DNA of 64,000 nucleotides, from the NCBI RefSeq assembly GCF_040096615.1, contig NZ_JBBMEJ010000014.1, positions 37,592-101,591 of the forward strand, read 5' to 3'. Below the pieces are notes generated by a model, which had not been told where the DNA came from, made no database searches, and saw only the letters and a program-made list of their open reading frames with translations. The position numbers and the translations under genes were made by a program. Position 1 is the stretch's first letter, and the number at the start of each line of letters is the position of its first letter. Positions 42,996-51,786 of the stretch are shown here, piece by piece. Source of the DNA: Blautia_A aquisgranensis (lineage in GTDB: Bacteria; Bacillota; Clostridia; Lachnospirales; Lachnospiraceae).

Positions 42996-43036
42996 GTGAT
43001 ATCATCACGGAAGCAAGCACTTATTTGGGGTATATT
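42996..43036 (+). promoter_or_regulatory. Crp/Fnr-type operator and promoter (site 3)
   Basis: GTGATATCATCAC (42996-43008) is again 22 bp before a -10-like TATATT (43031-43036), 31 bp upstream of the thioredoxin start. The flanks TTTCTG on the left mirror the CAGAAA on the right of site 1. Confidence 0.75.
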
Positions 43037-43066
43037 AAGTTCAAATAGGAGAAGGAGTTGAAAAAT

Positions 43067-43390
43067 ATGACATCTATAAATATAAATAAAGAAAAGTTTG
43101 GACAATTAATTCATAAGGAAAAACCGGTTTTGGTTGATTTCTGGGCACCTTGGTGTGGTTATTGCCGTAGAATTGGAGCGGCTTATGAAAAAATAAGTGA
43201 AGAATACAGCGATATTCTTATTGCTGGAAAAGTGAATATTGATGAAGAACCACAGATTGCAGAAGCTGAAAAGATTGAGGTGATTCCTACGCTGGTTTTA
43301 TATCGAAATGGAAAGGCAATAGATTCTATTGTTGCACCTGAATCAAAAATAATGATAGAGAATTTTATTAATGAAGCATTGGAAAAATAA
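43067..43390 (+). CDS. thioredoxin-like protein with CGYC active site
   Basis: The 107 residues have FWAPWCGYCRRIG and the cis-proline segment EVIPTLVLYRNG. CGYC is unusual for a thioredoxin and closer to disulfide-isomerase centres, implying a higher redox potential. The start at 43067 has GGAGAAGGAG; TTG at 43058 is an alternative. It is paired with its own reductase downstream under operator site 3. Confidence 0.88.
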   Translation: MTSININKEKFGQLIHKEKPVLVDFWAPWCGYCRRIGAAYEKISEEYSDILIAGKVNIDEEPQIAEAEKIEVIPTLVLYRNGKAIDSIVAPESKIMIENFINEALEK

Positions 43391-43405
43391 AAGGAGGACT
43401 GCTGT

Positions 43406-44329
43406 ATGAATGAAAATCATGTTTACGATATGATTATCGTGGGGGGAGGACCTGGAGGGTATACTTCAGCATTATACGCAGCCAGAGCAGGATTTGATAC
43501 CATTGTTTTAGAAAAATTATCTGCAGGTGGTCAGATGTCATTGACCTGGCAGATTGATAACTATCCTGGTTTTGAAAATGGAATTGACGGATTTTCATTG
43601 GCAGAGAAAATGCAAAAACAGGCGGAAAAATTTGGCGCTAAAAGTGAATATGCTGAAGTTTTTAATATGGATTTAACAGGAAAGCTTAAGAGAGTAGAAA
43701 CTAGTTCGGGAATTTATATTGGGAAAACAGTAGTGATTGCTACTGGAGCAAATCCAAGAGAACTTGGTCTCGCTAAAGAAAAAGAATTGGTAGGTCATGG
43801 GGTTGCTTATTGTGCCTCCTGTGATGGTATGTTTTATAAAGATAAGATCGTGGTGGTTGTTGGTGGTGGAAATTCTGCTGTATCAGATGCTGTTCTTTTA
43901 AGTCGAATTGCTAAGAAAGTCATCATTGTTCATCGAAGAGATACATTACGTGCAACGAAAATCTACCATGACCAGCTGATGAAAACTGAAAATATAGAGT
44001 TTCGATGGAACAATACAGTAAATGAACTGATTTATGGAGAACGATTGACTGGTGTGCGGTTGAAAGATACAGTTACAGGAGAAGAAAACATTATAGAATG
44101 TGACGGCCTGTTTGTGAGTATAGGAAGAAAACCGACAACAGATTTTTTAGATAATCAGATAGAACTGGATAATAAAGGATATATTGTGGCAGGTGAAAAC
44201 ACTGAAACGAGTATTCCGGGTGTTTATGCTGTAGGAGATGTCAGAACAAAGTTACTTCGTCAGATAGTAACAGCAGTGGCAGATGGTGCTATGGCAGTAC
44301 ATATGGCAGAAGAGTATGTGGAGAAATAA
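43406..44329 (+). CDS. trxB: thioredoxin reductase
   Basis: The 307 residues have FAD motif MIIVGGGPGGYTSALYAARAG, the redox pair in VAYCASCDGMFY (about 137-140), NADPH motif VVVGGGNSAVSDAVLLS and VYAVGDVRTKLLRQIVTAVADGA. The active site is CASC instead of CATC, a minor variant. It is cotranscribed with the CGYC thioredoxin. Confidence 0.93.
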   Translation: MNENHVYDMIIVGGGPGGYTSALYAARAGFDTIVLEKLSAGGQMSLTWQIDNYPGFENGIDGFSLAEKMQKQAEKFGAKSEYAEVFNMDLTGKLKRVETSSGIYIGKTVVIATGANPRELGLAKEKELVGHGVAYCASCDGMFYKDKIVVVVGGGNSAVSDAVLLSRIAKKVIIVHRRDTLRATKIYHDQLMKTENIEFRWNNTVNELIYGERLTGVRLKDTVTGEENIIECDGLFVSIGRKPTTDFLDNQIELDNKGYIVAGENTETSIPGVYAVGDVRTKLLRQIVTAVADGAMAVHMAEEYVEK

Positions 44330-44463
44330 TAATCAGAATTTGAATGGTGAACTTTTCATACTGAAATATGTACAATTTCAATAATGACATGAACTTATGG
44401 GAATGTATTGCGGATACTTTGTGAACTTTATCCTGATACAATGATTATGCTGATGAAAGAAGG

Positions 44464-44676
44464 CATCGCCTGGAGATGAAGGCGAAAGCTGAAATAGAAG
44501 ATACCAAAAATCTATATGACTATTGGGGTGAAAGATTATATCGTTCAGTGCTTGATGACAGCAGGATTATCATTAATCTTGCATCAAAAGAATACTCGAA
44601 ATGTATAGAAAAATATTTATCAGATAAAGACAAATATATTACGGTTACGTTTTGTGAACAATCAGGGGATGACCTT
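44464..44676 (+). pseudogene. yaaA fragment
   Basis: HRLEMKAKAEIEDTKNLYDYWG continues to INLASKEYSKCIEKYLSDKDKY and TFCEQSGDDL, about 75 percent like residues 120-195 of the intact YaaA at 36593. Both ends are missing. It is joined in frame to the next gene, so a longer frame from 44476 looks like one protein but is a fusion by chance. Confidence 0.85.
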
Positions 44677-44724
44677 CTTTTTTTACAGAATAAAAAATGC
44701 ACAAATTGTAGGGAGATGAATACT

Positions 44725-46266
44725 ATGAGAGGTCTTAGCCGAAAATTATATCTTGATCTTTCTGTTCCAACCGAAGAGGATCAGCGTTCAGACCAGCAGC
44801 GCATTCTGGAAGCTTTATCCGCGGAGGGCGTGAAAGAGGAGGTTCATATTCCGGTTCGCATGTTGAGACAACTATATCCATTACTTGATCGTGCAGGTTG
44901 GAAAATAACCGTTTCGCTTTCCTGGAATGGAGAAAAATGGGAGCTGGTTGATATAGAAAGCGGAGATACAGCCAGACAGCATTATGGGCTGGCTGTGGAT
45001 CTTGGAAGTACAACGGTAGTGGTGAGACTTTTAGATTGTAATAGTGGTGAGATATTGGGAGAAGAGAGCTGCTTTAATAAACAGATTCAGTGGGGAACCG
45101 ATATTTTATCACGTATTTTTTTCTGCAAAGATGACAGGAAAAAACTGGAAGAGATACGGCTTGCTACAGTTGAGTCTATTATAAAGTGCATGGATAAGCT
45201 GGATGTAAAGCATCCGGTGTCACGAAAATGTCTGTCTATGGTAGTAGCAGGCAATACCACCATGATCCACTTTCTTTTGGGAATAGATGCTTTCTGTGTC
45301 TTTTATACGCCACATGCTGTTCATGCAGACCGTCCGGGATTCCAGCCGGCAAAAGATCTGGACATTCCGCTGAATGGTTATGTATATTGTTATCCGGCGA
45401 AGTCTAATTATCTGGGTGGTGACATCATCAGTGGAATGATTGAAACGGAATTATATAAAAAGGATGGAATCAGTGTTTTCTTTGACATTGGAACCAACGG
45501 TGAACTTGTGATAGGAAATAAAGATTTTCTTCTTTGCGGCGCCGGTGCGGCGGGGCCTGCATTGGAAGGCGGTGTAGTACACACCGGGATGAGGGCAGAT
45601 GCCGGAGCAGTGGACAGCGTGAGGATAAGAGGTGGAAAAATCCATGTTCATGTAATTGGTAACTCTTCAGGAAAAATTAGCCCTAAGGGTATCTGCGGTT
45701 CCGGTATTGTCGATCTGATTGCGGAACTTTTTTTAGAAGGCTGGATAGATATTCGTGGTAAGTTTTCTCCTGAAAAAACGAATCTTATTCAGAAACGAGA
45801 AGGTCAGCTTTGCATAGAATATGCTCCGGGTCTGTATTTTTATCAGAAAGATATCGACGAATTTATTCTTACCAAAGCCGCAGCACATATAATGGTTGAG
45901 ATCATGCTCCGGGAATCTGGACTTGAACTGAATCAGGCAGATCGATTTTATGTAGCCGGCTCTTTTGGAAAATATGTATCTGTGGAATCAGCCATTACCA
46001 TTGGGATGTATCCTGACATGGAACGGGAGAAGATGATCAATGCTGGAAATTCTTCGCTGGAAGGAGCACAAAAGCTTTTGCTGAACAAAGAACTTCTTGC
46101 AGATATTGATCTGATACTGGAAGAAATGACTTATATACAATTTGCGGAAGTGGATGATTTTCTGGAACAGATGGTAGCTGCCCAGGCCTTACCTCACACA
46201 GATTATAAAAAATATCCAACGGTCATGGAAAAATTAAAGAAAAGACAAAACATATGCTTTTATTGA
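44725..46266 (+). CDS. ASKHA-domain protein (RACo/DUF4445 type), N-terminal Fe-S domain missing
   Basis: RACo-like activators use ATP to reduce corrinoid proteins and usually have an N-terminal [2Fe-2S] domain. Here the protein starts at the linker (LSRKLYLDLSVPTEEDQRSD) and runs through the actin-like ATPase parts: YGLAVDLGSTTVVVRLLD, VVAGNTTMIHFLLG, FFDIGTNGELVIG, GAGAAGPALEGG, ICGSGIVDLIAELF and FYVAGSFGKYV. The Fe-S domain is replaced upstream by a yaaA scrap. A GGGAG site before the ATG at 44725 would allow translation of 513 residues. No corrinoid methyltransferase is nearby, so activity is doubtful. Confidence 0.75.
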   Translation: MRGLSRKLYLDLSVPTEEDQRSDQQRILEALSAEGVKEEVHIPVRMLRQLYPLLDRAGWKITVSLSWNGEKWELVDIESGDTARQHYGLAVDLGSTTVVVRLLDCNSGEILGEESCFNKQIQWGTDILSRIFFCKDDRKKLEEIRLATVESIIKCMDKLDVKHPVSRKCLSMVVAGNTTMIHFLLGIDAFCVFYTPHAVHADRPGFQPAKDLDIPLNGYVYCYPAKSNYLGGDIISGMIETELYKKDGISVFFDIGTNGELVIGNKDFLLCGAGAAGPALEGGVVHTGMRADAGAVDSVRIRGGKIHVHVIGNSSGKISPKGICGSGIVDLIAELFLEGWIDIRGKFSPEKTNLIQKREGQLCIEYAPGLYFYQKDIDEFILTKAAAHIMVEIMLRESGLELNQADRFYVAGSFGKYVSVESAITIGMYPDMEREKMINAGNSSLEGAQKLLLNKELLADIDLILEEMTYIQFAEVDDFLEQMVAAQALPHTDYKKYPTVMEKLKKRQNICFY

Positions 46267-46346
46267 TCCGAGGCTGAGAAATCTGTCATGGTAAGCATAT
46301 TCCAGATTTCTCTGAAAACAGAACAAAGGAGGAGACAAGATCAAAA

Positions 46347-47257
46347 ATGAAATTTGATGTGCTGGGGTTATTAGCAGCCTGCTCATATGCATTGGACTGT
46401 GTAGAGGCAGAGCTGATTAAAGTAACAAACAATCATTCTAAACGTGTGGCATATATGGCGGTTTGTACTGCTGAAAAAAATGGGTATACAGGGTCAAAGC
46501 CTGCAGGATCTGGCAGAGTGTGCATTGCTGCACGACAATGCAGTGGCACAATATATTCAGGAAGAGCTTCAAAATGACGCTTTACGTAACGGGGTGACGA
46601 AGCTGGGAAGGCATTGTACCATAGGAGAAAAAATTCTGAAAAATATACCGTTTCATAATGATGTATCTAATGTCATACTGTACCCCCCATGAAAACGCTG
46701 ATGGAAGTGAACCTTTTGGAAAACAATGGAATGAAGTACCGTTTTTTGCAAGGATTATCCATATGTGTGATACGATAGATATATTTTGCCGATCTATGAA
46801 ATCAGATTCGGATGAGTGGAAAAGAACAGAAGAATTTGTAATAAAGTCAAAAGATAAATTGTTTGATTCCTTCTGCGTGGAAGTTTTTTTTAATGCTTTT
46901 TCAGATGAAAAAATTCATATGATTGATAATGAAACCCTGGATACGATGTTGTGGAAGAAAGTACCCAGAATAAAGATGGAACTTAATTTTGCACAGATTA
47001 AAGCTATTGCAGATCTTTTTGCCCATATTGTGGACTATAAATCACCCTTTACAAGTAACCACTCAATGGGTGTTGCGGAAGGTGCGGAAAAAATATCAAG
47101 GTTCATGGGATTTGATAAGGATATCTGTCAGAAAATGTATATTGCCGGAGCTTTACATGACATAGGAAAGGTCGCAATCGGGAATGAGATTCTGGAAAAA
47201 CCAGAAAAATTAACCGATGAAGAATTTAAAACGATGAAACATCATGCAGTATTATGA
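46347..47257 (+). pseudogene. HD-GYP-type gene, frameshifted twice and truncated
   Basis: The start MKFDVLGLLAACSYALDCVEAEL has an AGGAGG site. The frame shifts in a run of seven A near 46478 (restored: LQDLAECALLHDNAVAQYIQ). It shifts again in a run of six C near 46685. The last part holds HSMGVAEGAEKISRFMG and the HD box ALHDIGKVAIGNEILEKPEKL, then ends at the edge of repeat R2 before the GYP motif. Each shift fits one extra base in a homopolymer, but the missing C-terminus makes it a pseudogene anyway. Confidence 0.85.
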
Positions 47258-47454
47258 CTGCCAGAATGGAAAGCCAGAAATAATCCATTCGGATTTGATA
47301 ATATCGCTTTTCTTTCTTCATATTTTTGATGCTCTCCCCTAATAATAAAATATAGAGTACTTAAAACAAGTTCATTTAAACCATTTTACCATGTTTTGTA
47401 CTTAAAATGTACTTGTATTATGAACTTATTTTGTACTTATCAAATGGAGAGGAA
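47251..47454. repeat. repeat R2: promoter region shared with 53617-53820
   Basis: These 204 bp match 53617-53820 with three differences and no gap. They carry the first codons of the membrane-anchored protein gene (minus strand), the intergenic operators (GTACTT repeats) and the ribosome binding site of the RHH gene, but neither gene. The left edge cuts the HD-GYP gene, and the right edge cuts the GyrI-like gene. Confidence 0.88.
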
Positions 47455-47667
47455 TCCTTCAATTTTATAATCAGTCTTGTAACTCATTTTTAATGTGTAT
47501 GCAACAGCATATAGAACACTGATTGCTTGTTGATATGCTCCGCCTTCTTCATTTGGATTGCCTTTTTCTCTAACTGCAATATAATTTGCCTTAGGTACAT
47601 TTACAATCTCTGGTTTGTTCTTCGGCATATAGAATTCTTTATACTCTTTTTTAAAATCAAAAGCCAT
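47440..47667 (-). pseudogene. GyrI-like small-molecule-binding protein, N-terminal fragment
   Basis: The frame MAFDFKKEYKEFYMPKNKPEI, VPKANYIAVREKGNPNEEGGAYQQAI and YAVAYTLKMS is typical of GyrI-like domains. It stops at KIEGF where repeat R2 begins, so about two thirds of the protein is missing. A GGAGG site is intact. Confidence 0.8.
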
Positions 47668-47714
47668 AATAACCTCCAAAATTCCGATTTTCTCAATTCT
47701 CCAAACTTGAATTT

Positions 47715-48083
47715 ATCAGTATCTCTTTTTGCATGTTTTGGGTATCGTTGCTTCATAACTCATATCAAGCAACATTTTGATTTTGTCATCTGATACGCTG
47801 CACATCCAGTGCAACAGTAATCCAGCTATCCTTGCTCATGTGATACGCCGGGAAGAAGCCGGGTTCCTCTCGTAGTGTGCCAATCAGAATTGGGTCACAT
47901 TTGAAATCGACCACTTCCAGCATTTCTTCGCCTTGCAGCCCCAGCTTGTTCTTTGGTACATCCATAATCAGAGCAAACCACTTCCGATTATTACAATGCC
48001 GGAACACCTCATAATTCGGATATTTGAGCCACGGATAATCTGTCTCGGCGTTATATGTCTGATTCTAATTCTGCGTGTTTCAT
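47715..48083 (-). pseudogene. MmcQ/YjbR family gene with two frame breaks
   Basis: The ATG at 48083 (GGTGAGG site) reads only MKHAELESDI before a stop. The family sequence resumes in another frame: YPWLKYPNYEVFRHCNNRKWFALIMDVPKNKLGL, CDPILIGTLREEPGFFPAYHMSKDSW. A second break near 47805 precedes SDDKIKMLLDMSYEATIPKT. A small deletion near the N-terminus and one base change in frame explain it. The ATG overlaps the stop of the radical SAM pseudogene. Confidence 0.8.
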
Positions 48084-49025
48084 AACCTCACCTCTACAAC
48101 TTCTAGCTTTCTGCATGTTACTATATAGTTTTGATTACCTGTTCTTCTGCATTTTGGCCGAGGGATAATCTCTTCGTTGAAAAAATAATTGACCACGATA
48201 GGCGGATCGTTGAACGGGCGTTTGATGGAATCATCATCCTGGACATACAGTAGCCCTTCCTCTTGGCAAAACTGCCGCATCTGCGCATCCAGCATTGACC
48301 AGTAGCTGCGTTCTTTTTTATTGTAAATGGTATCGTACAGCGGCAGCAGGTCTGGATGTTTTTCCGTTATATAGTCAAAAATCGTTTTCTTATAACCGCC
48401 CCGCAAGTTTAGGTTTTCCAGCCAGACCAAATTACATTGATTCTTCGCCCGGTGGATGATGGAGGGCAGGTCGGTGAGGCCGGGGAAAATCGGCGAGATA
48501 AAGCAGGTGGTGCGCACACCAGCATCATGGAATGCTTTCATAGCGGCCAGCCGCCGCTCAATGCTCACTGCATTGTCCATATCAGCGCGAAAATCTTCGT
48601 CCAGTGTGTTTGATCGACCAGGATACCCGCGCATTGGGGAATGTTTTAATGAGGTCAAGGTCACGCAGCACCAGGTCAGACTTGGTAGCAATACTGAGGC
48701 TACATTCACTGCCCTGCATCTGCTCCAAAATGGCGCGGGTGCGGCAGGCGGTTTCCTCCAGCGGCTGATATGGGTCGGTCACGTAACAGAGAAACAGTTC
48801 TTTCCCTGCATACCGCTCCGGGTGTTTGATTTCCGGCCAAAATTTAACGTCTATGAACTCTCCCCAGGGCTCCGGGTGATTGGTAAAACGCTTCATAAAA
48901 GATGCGTAGCAATATTTGCAGCCGTGGCCACAGCCCACATAAGGATTGACCGAATAATCACTCACAGGCAAATTGGATTTTGTGAGGACGCTTTTTACTT
49001 CAACGTTTCAGATGATTGGCTCCAT
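48080..49025 (-). pseudogene. SPL-like radical SAM protein ('mobile pair' B type), inactivated
   Basis: The ATG at 49025 (AAAGGA site) meets TGA at codon 6. The family continues with NPYVGCGHGCKYCYASFMKRF (Fe-S cysteines), FIDVKFWPEI and LFLCYVTDPYQPLEET. Near 48597 an extra A in ATCAAACACA shifts the frame, after which DMDNAVSIERRLAAMKAFHDAGV, CFISPIFPGLTDLPSII and VWLENLNLRGGYKKTI follow. It resembles what NCBI calls radical SAM mobile pair protein B. The A partner is not in the window. Confidence 0.8.
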
Positions 49026-49050
49026 TGTATGTATGCTCCTTTGATTTTGC

Positions 49051-49521
49051 TTATTTTTCACGGGACAGTTTCATCATATCCTTCATATCGGCAAAACCGA
49101 TTGTTTGATACAGCGGCCTGCCTTTGTTTGAGGTTTCAAGATAAATTTTTGAAATATGCCGCTGACGAGCCTGCTCTACAAGCCACCTGACGATTCTGTT
49201 CCCTATGCCGTGTCCGCGAAACTGCGGCCGGGTATAAATGTTCATCAGGTAGGCACATTTCCCGTTTAGATTGTCCGGTGAGGGCATCTCATGATAGAGG
49301 CATATCCCGCCGCAGCCGACGATTTCCTCCCCTACGTAGGCAAAGCAGGCAATATGTCCGCCCTGCGGCAGTTCTGTTTGATAGTAGCGGCGATTTTCCG
49401 ATTCCAGCTCTGTTACAGACCGCTCCGAGGGGATGGAGAATACCTCATGCAAGACTTCCATTCGCCATTGCATTAATACATTCAGGTCCTGGATTGTGGC
49501 CTGCCGGATCTGAATCTCCAT
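49051..49521 (-). CDS. GNAT family N-acetyltransferase
   Basis: The 156 residues show a GNAT fold with the acetyl-CoA loop QFRGHGIGNRIVRWLV and IYLETSNKGRPLYQTIGFADM. The substrate is unknown. The start overlaps the stop of the adenylation gene (TAATG), so it is coupled to it. The GC content is higher than in the flanking DNA, as in the next two genes. Confidence 0.88.
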   Translation of the reverse strand: MEIQIRQATIQDLNVLMQWRMEVLHEVFSIPSERSVTELESENRRYYQTELPQGGHIACFAYVGEEIVGCGGICLYHEMPSPDNLNGKCAYLMNIYTRPQFRGHGIGNRIVRWLVEQARQRHISKIYLETSNKGRPLYQTIGFADMKDMMKLSREK

Positions 49522-50996
49522 TATAATGCCCCCGCTTTCATTACCACCGGCAGTTTCGACACATCCGGCTTACCGTTGACATTCAAAGGAATCTGCTTCA
49601 TCTTCACAAAGAACTCTGGGATCATAAAGGAAGTCAAATTTTCAGACAGTTCTTTTTTTACTTCCGAGACTTTCAGCTTATTGTCGGAAGGCACCACATA
49701 GGCGGTCATATAGGACAGTCCATCCTCGTCTGTAAAAGCCCGGACAATAGCCTGCTGCACATCCTTGCACCGATAGAGCCGGGACTCCACCTCGGCAAGT
49801 TCCACCCGCTTGCCGTAAATCATGATCTGGTCGTCCTTGCGGTGCAGGAATGCAATGTTGCCATCCGGCAGGATATAGCCCAAATCGCCGCTGCGGTACA
49901 TGGTGCTACCGTCCGGCTGCCGCTCAAAAGCTCTGTTTTCCTCGGCATGGTCGCCAATGTAGCCCAGAGATACACCGCCGCCATAAATGCAAATCTCACC
50001 CGTCTGCCCTTTGGCAACCTCGTTGCCAGACTGATCCAGAATCCTGATTTGCGCACCTAGTACAGGATGACCGATGGGATAGGTACCGTCCTCCAGCACA
50101 GTTCCACTATTACAACGGTAATAGGAGGCGCAGACCGTTGTCTCGGAGGGACCGTAGGTGTTGTAAACCTCTGCTTTGTTCAGCAGGTGATCCACATAAA
50201 CGCCCCGCAACACATCGCCGCCGCTGATAAGCAGCCGCAGAGAGGACGGAATGACAGACAGGTGGTTCATTTCTGCCAGCAGATACGGAAAGCCGCTGAT
50301 CATAGTCACATGGTGGCGTTCCACAAAAGCCATCAATGCATGGATGTCGGCCTTATCCTCGTCAGCGGGGATGGCCAGAGCGGCACCATTCAGCAGACTG
50401 GTGAACACTTCCTCCACAAAGATGTCAAAAGAACAGACGGAATATTGCAGCATGACATCACCGGGGCCGGGATGGAACTCGTTGGCAAAGGCACGGACAT
50501 AATGGCAAACATTGCGGTTGGTGACACAGACACCTTTGGGCCGCCCGGTGGTACCTGACGTATACAGCACATAGGCGGGGCGTTCCGGGTCTTCGATGGC
50601 GTTGCGCTTCCAGGAGGGCGTCTCCACGCCGCAGATCTCACAATCTGTATAGCGGATGGGGAAACTGCTCAGTTTGGGCGCAAAGGCGTGTTCCGTCAGC
50701 ACAAAATCCACCTGTGCCTCGGTCATCATGTCATGGATGCGCCCGGTGGGAAAATCCGGCTCGGCTGGGACATATCGGCCGCCGCATTTGAGTACCGCCA
50801 GAATCGAGGCAATCATCTCGGTTCGGTGACGCATGACGATGCCGATGCTGTGTACTTCCTGCGGAAAGCTGCACGTGATCATATCCACCATGTTGGACAG
50901 CTCTCCAAAAGTCATGGCGCGGTCGTTTTCAATGATAGCCGGGGCATTTTCATGTTCTTTAACTACTTTCTGAAAAAGCGAATAAATCGTATCCAT
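49521..50996 (-). CDS. stand-alone adenylation enzyme (NRPS A-domain/DltA type)
   Basis: The 491 residues have the A-domain core motifs: LKCGGRYVPAEPDFPTGRI (A2), YVLYTSGTTGRPKGV (A3), NTYGPSETTVCASYY (A5), GEICIYGGGVSLGYIGD (A6), MYRSGDLGYILPDG (A7), DDQIMIYGKRVELAEVESRL (A8) and a conserved lysine in NVNGKPDVSKLP (A10). No carrier or condensation domain is attached and no free carrier is seen nearby. It would activate an amino or aryl acid. It lies in an operon with an esterase upstream and a GNAT downstream. Confidence 0.9.
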   Translation of the reverse strand: MDTIYSLFQKVVKEHENAPAIIENDRAMTFGELSNMVDMITCSFPQEVHSIGIVMRHRTEMIASILAVLKCGGRYVPAEPDFPTGRIHDMMTEAQVDFVLTEHAFAPKLSSFPIRYTDCEICGVETPSWKRNAIEDPERPAYVLYTSGTTGRPKGVCVTNRNVCHYVRAFANEFHPGPGDVMLQYSVCSFDIFVEEVFTSLLNGAALAIPADEDKADIHALMAFVERHHVTMISGFPYLLAEMNHLSVIPSSLRLLISGGDVLRGVYVDHLLNKAEVYNTYGPSETTVCASYYRCNSGTVLEDGTYPIGHPVLGAQIRILDQSGNEVAKGQTGEICIYGGGVSLGYIGDHAEENRAFERQPDGSTMYRSGDLGYILPDGNIAFLHRKDDQIMIYGKRVELAEVESRLYRCKDVQQAIVRAFTDEDGLSYMTAYVVPSDNKLKVSEVKKELSENLTSFMIPEFFVKMKQIPLNVNGKPDVSKLPVVMKAGAL

Positions 50997-51016
50997 CGTT
51001 TTATCTCCTTGTCGGT

Positions 51017-51691
51017 TTATCTATTTAATATCCAGTGAATGCCAGCCGCTGTGCGCTTGTTGCACGCCTGATAGTGGCTGCCACTGTTCAGTACGAAGGT
51101 GGTTTCGATGCCTTTCCCGTGGCACAGTGTTTCTATCTCCTGCGTATTCTGCTGCACAACGTTCAAAATCGGATTATCGGTGGAGCTCTCCTTGTCTCCG
51201 AGAGAAAAATACAGACAGTCAGGTTTGCGCTTCATCTCATGGGAGCACACATATTCCATGATGCCCTCAAACCAGAAGGAACCTGACATACTCGCTGCGC
51301 GGGCAAACACATCCGTTTGGTAGAGAGCGTAGAGGGCGAACAGCCCGGCCAGCGAGTAACCGGCGAGGCCCCGCCAGGCGGGCGCACCGGGAAGGAGCGC
51401 TTCCGCTTCCGGCATAATTTCATCCAGAAGCAGTTTCAGGTAATCATCCGCACCCCCGGTGCAGGGCGTATCGTGTTTAGAGATCGGCCCCATATACCAC
51501 GGTGTCATGTCATGATCCCATTTCAGCTTACTGACCGCCACCAGACAGAAATCTGGGCAGCCGAGCGCCATCAGGTTTTTATACACACTGTTAACGGCAT
51601 TGGAAAAGGTGTTGAGATAGATAACTGGGCTGCCCGGCTTTGCGCTTGGGTATATGTCCACTCTTTTTTGTTCTATGGTTAAAGAAGTCAC
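51017..51691 (-). CDS. Fes/IroE-like esterase (alpha/beta hydrolase)
   Basis: The 224 residues show the nucleophile elbow LAGYSLAGLFALYAL, an acidic residue in LYFSLGDKESST and the terminal histidine in NSGSHYQACNKR. This is the layout of siderophore esterases such as Fes/BesA. The start is GTG at 51691 with a GGAGG site. It is the first gene of the operon with the adenylation enzyme and GNAT. It may release or hydrolyse the product of that enzyme. Confidence 0.8.
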   Translation of the reverse strand: MTSLTIEQKRVDIYPSAKPGSPVIYLNTFSNAVNSVYKNLMALGCPDFCLVAVSKLKWDHDMTPWYMGPISKHDTPCTGGADDYLKLLLDEIMPEAEALLPGAPAWRGLAGYSLAGLFALYALYQTDVFARAASMSGSFWFEGIMEYVCSHEMKRKPDCLYFSLGDKESSTDNPILNVVQQNTQEIETLCHGKGIETTFVLNSGSHYQACNKRTAAGIHWILNR

Positions 51692-51786
51692 CTTGTTGCC
51701 TCCTCTCTTGACGATTCATTGTATAAATATTGTACGGTATCCGAAAACGAAAGCAAGTACGCAGAAAGTTCGTACATAGTATCAAA
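51692..51786 (-). promoter_or_regulatory. promoter region of the esterase-adenylation-GNAT operon
   Basis: The stretch contains a near-palindrome with GTATAAATATTGTAC around 51721-51735. On the minus strand this gives a TACAAT-type -10 before the GTG start. No standard -35 is evident. Confidence 0.35.

Noticed and set aside
44476..46266. A single 596-residue protein
   Set aside because: The first 70 residues are a piece of YaaA and the rest an ASKHA activator; this is a rearrangement junction, not a natural fusion.
48456..49190. 244-codon open frame on the plus strand
   Set aside because: It is antisense to the radical SAM pseudogene, which has recognisable cysteine motifs; no start signal is seen for the plus frame.
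50067..50558. 163-codon open frame on the plus strand
   Set aside because: It is a shadow of the GC-rich adenylation gene; codon pattern and motifs support the minus strand.
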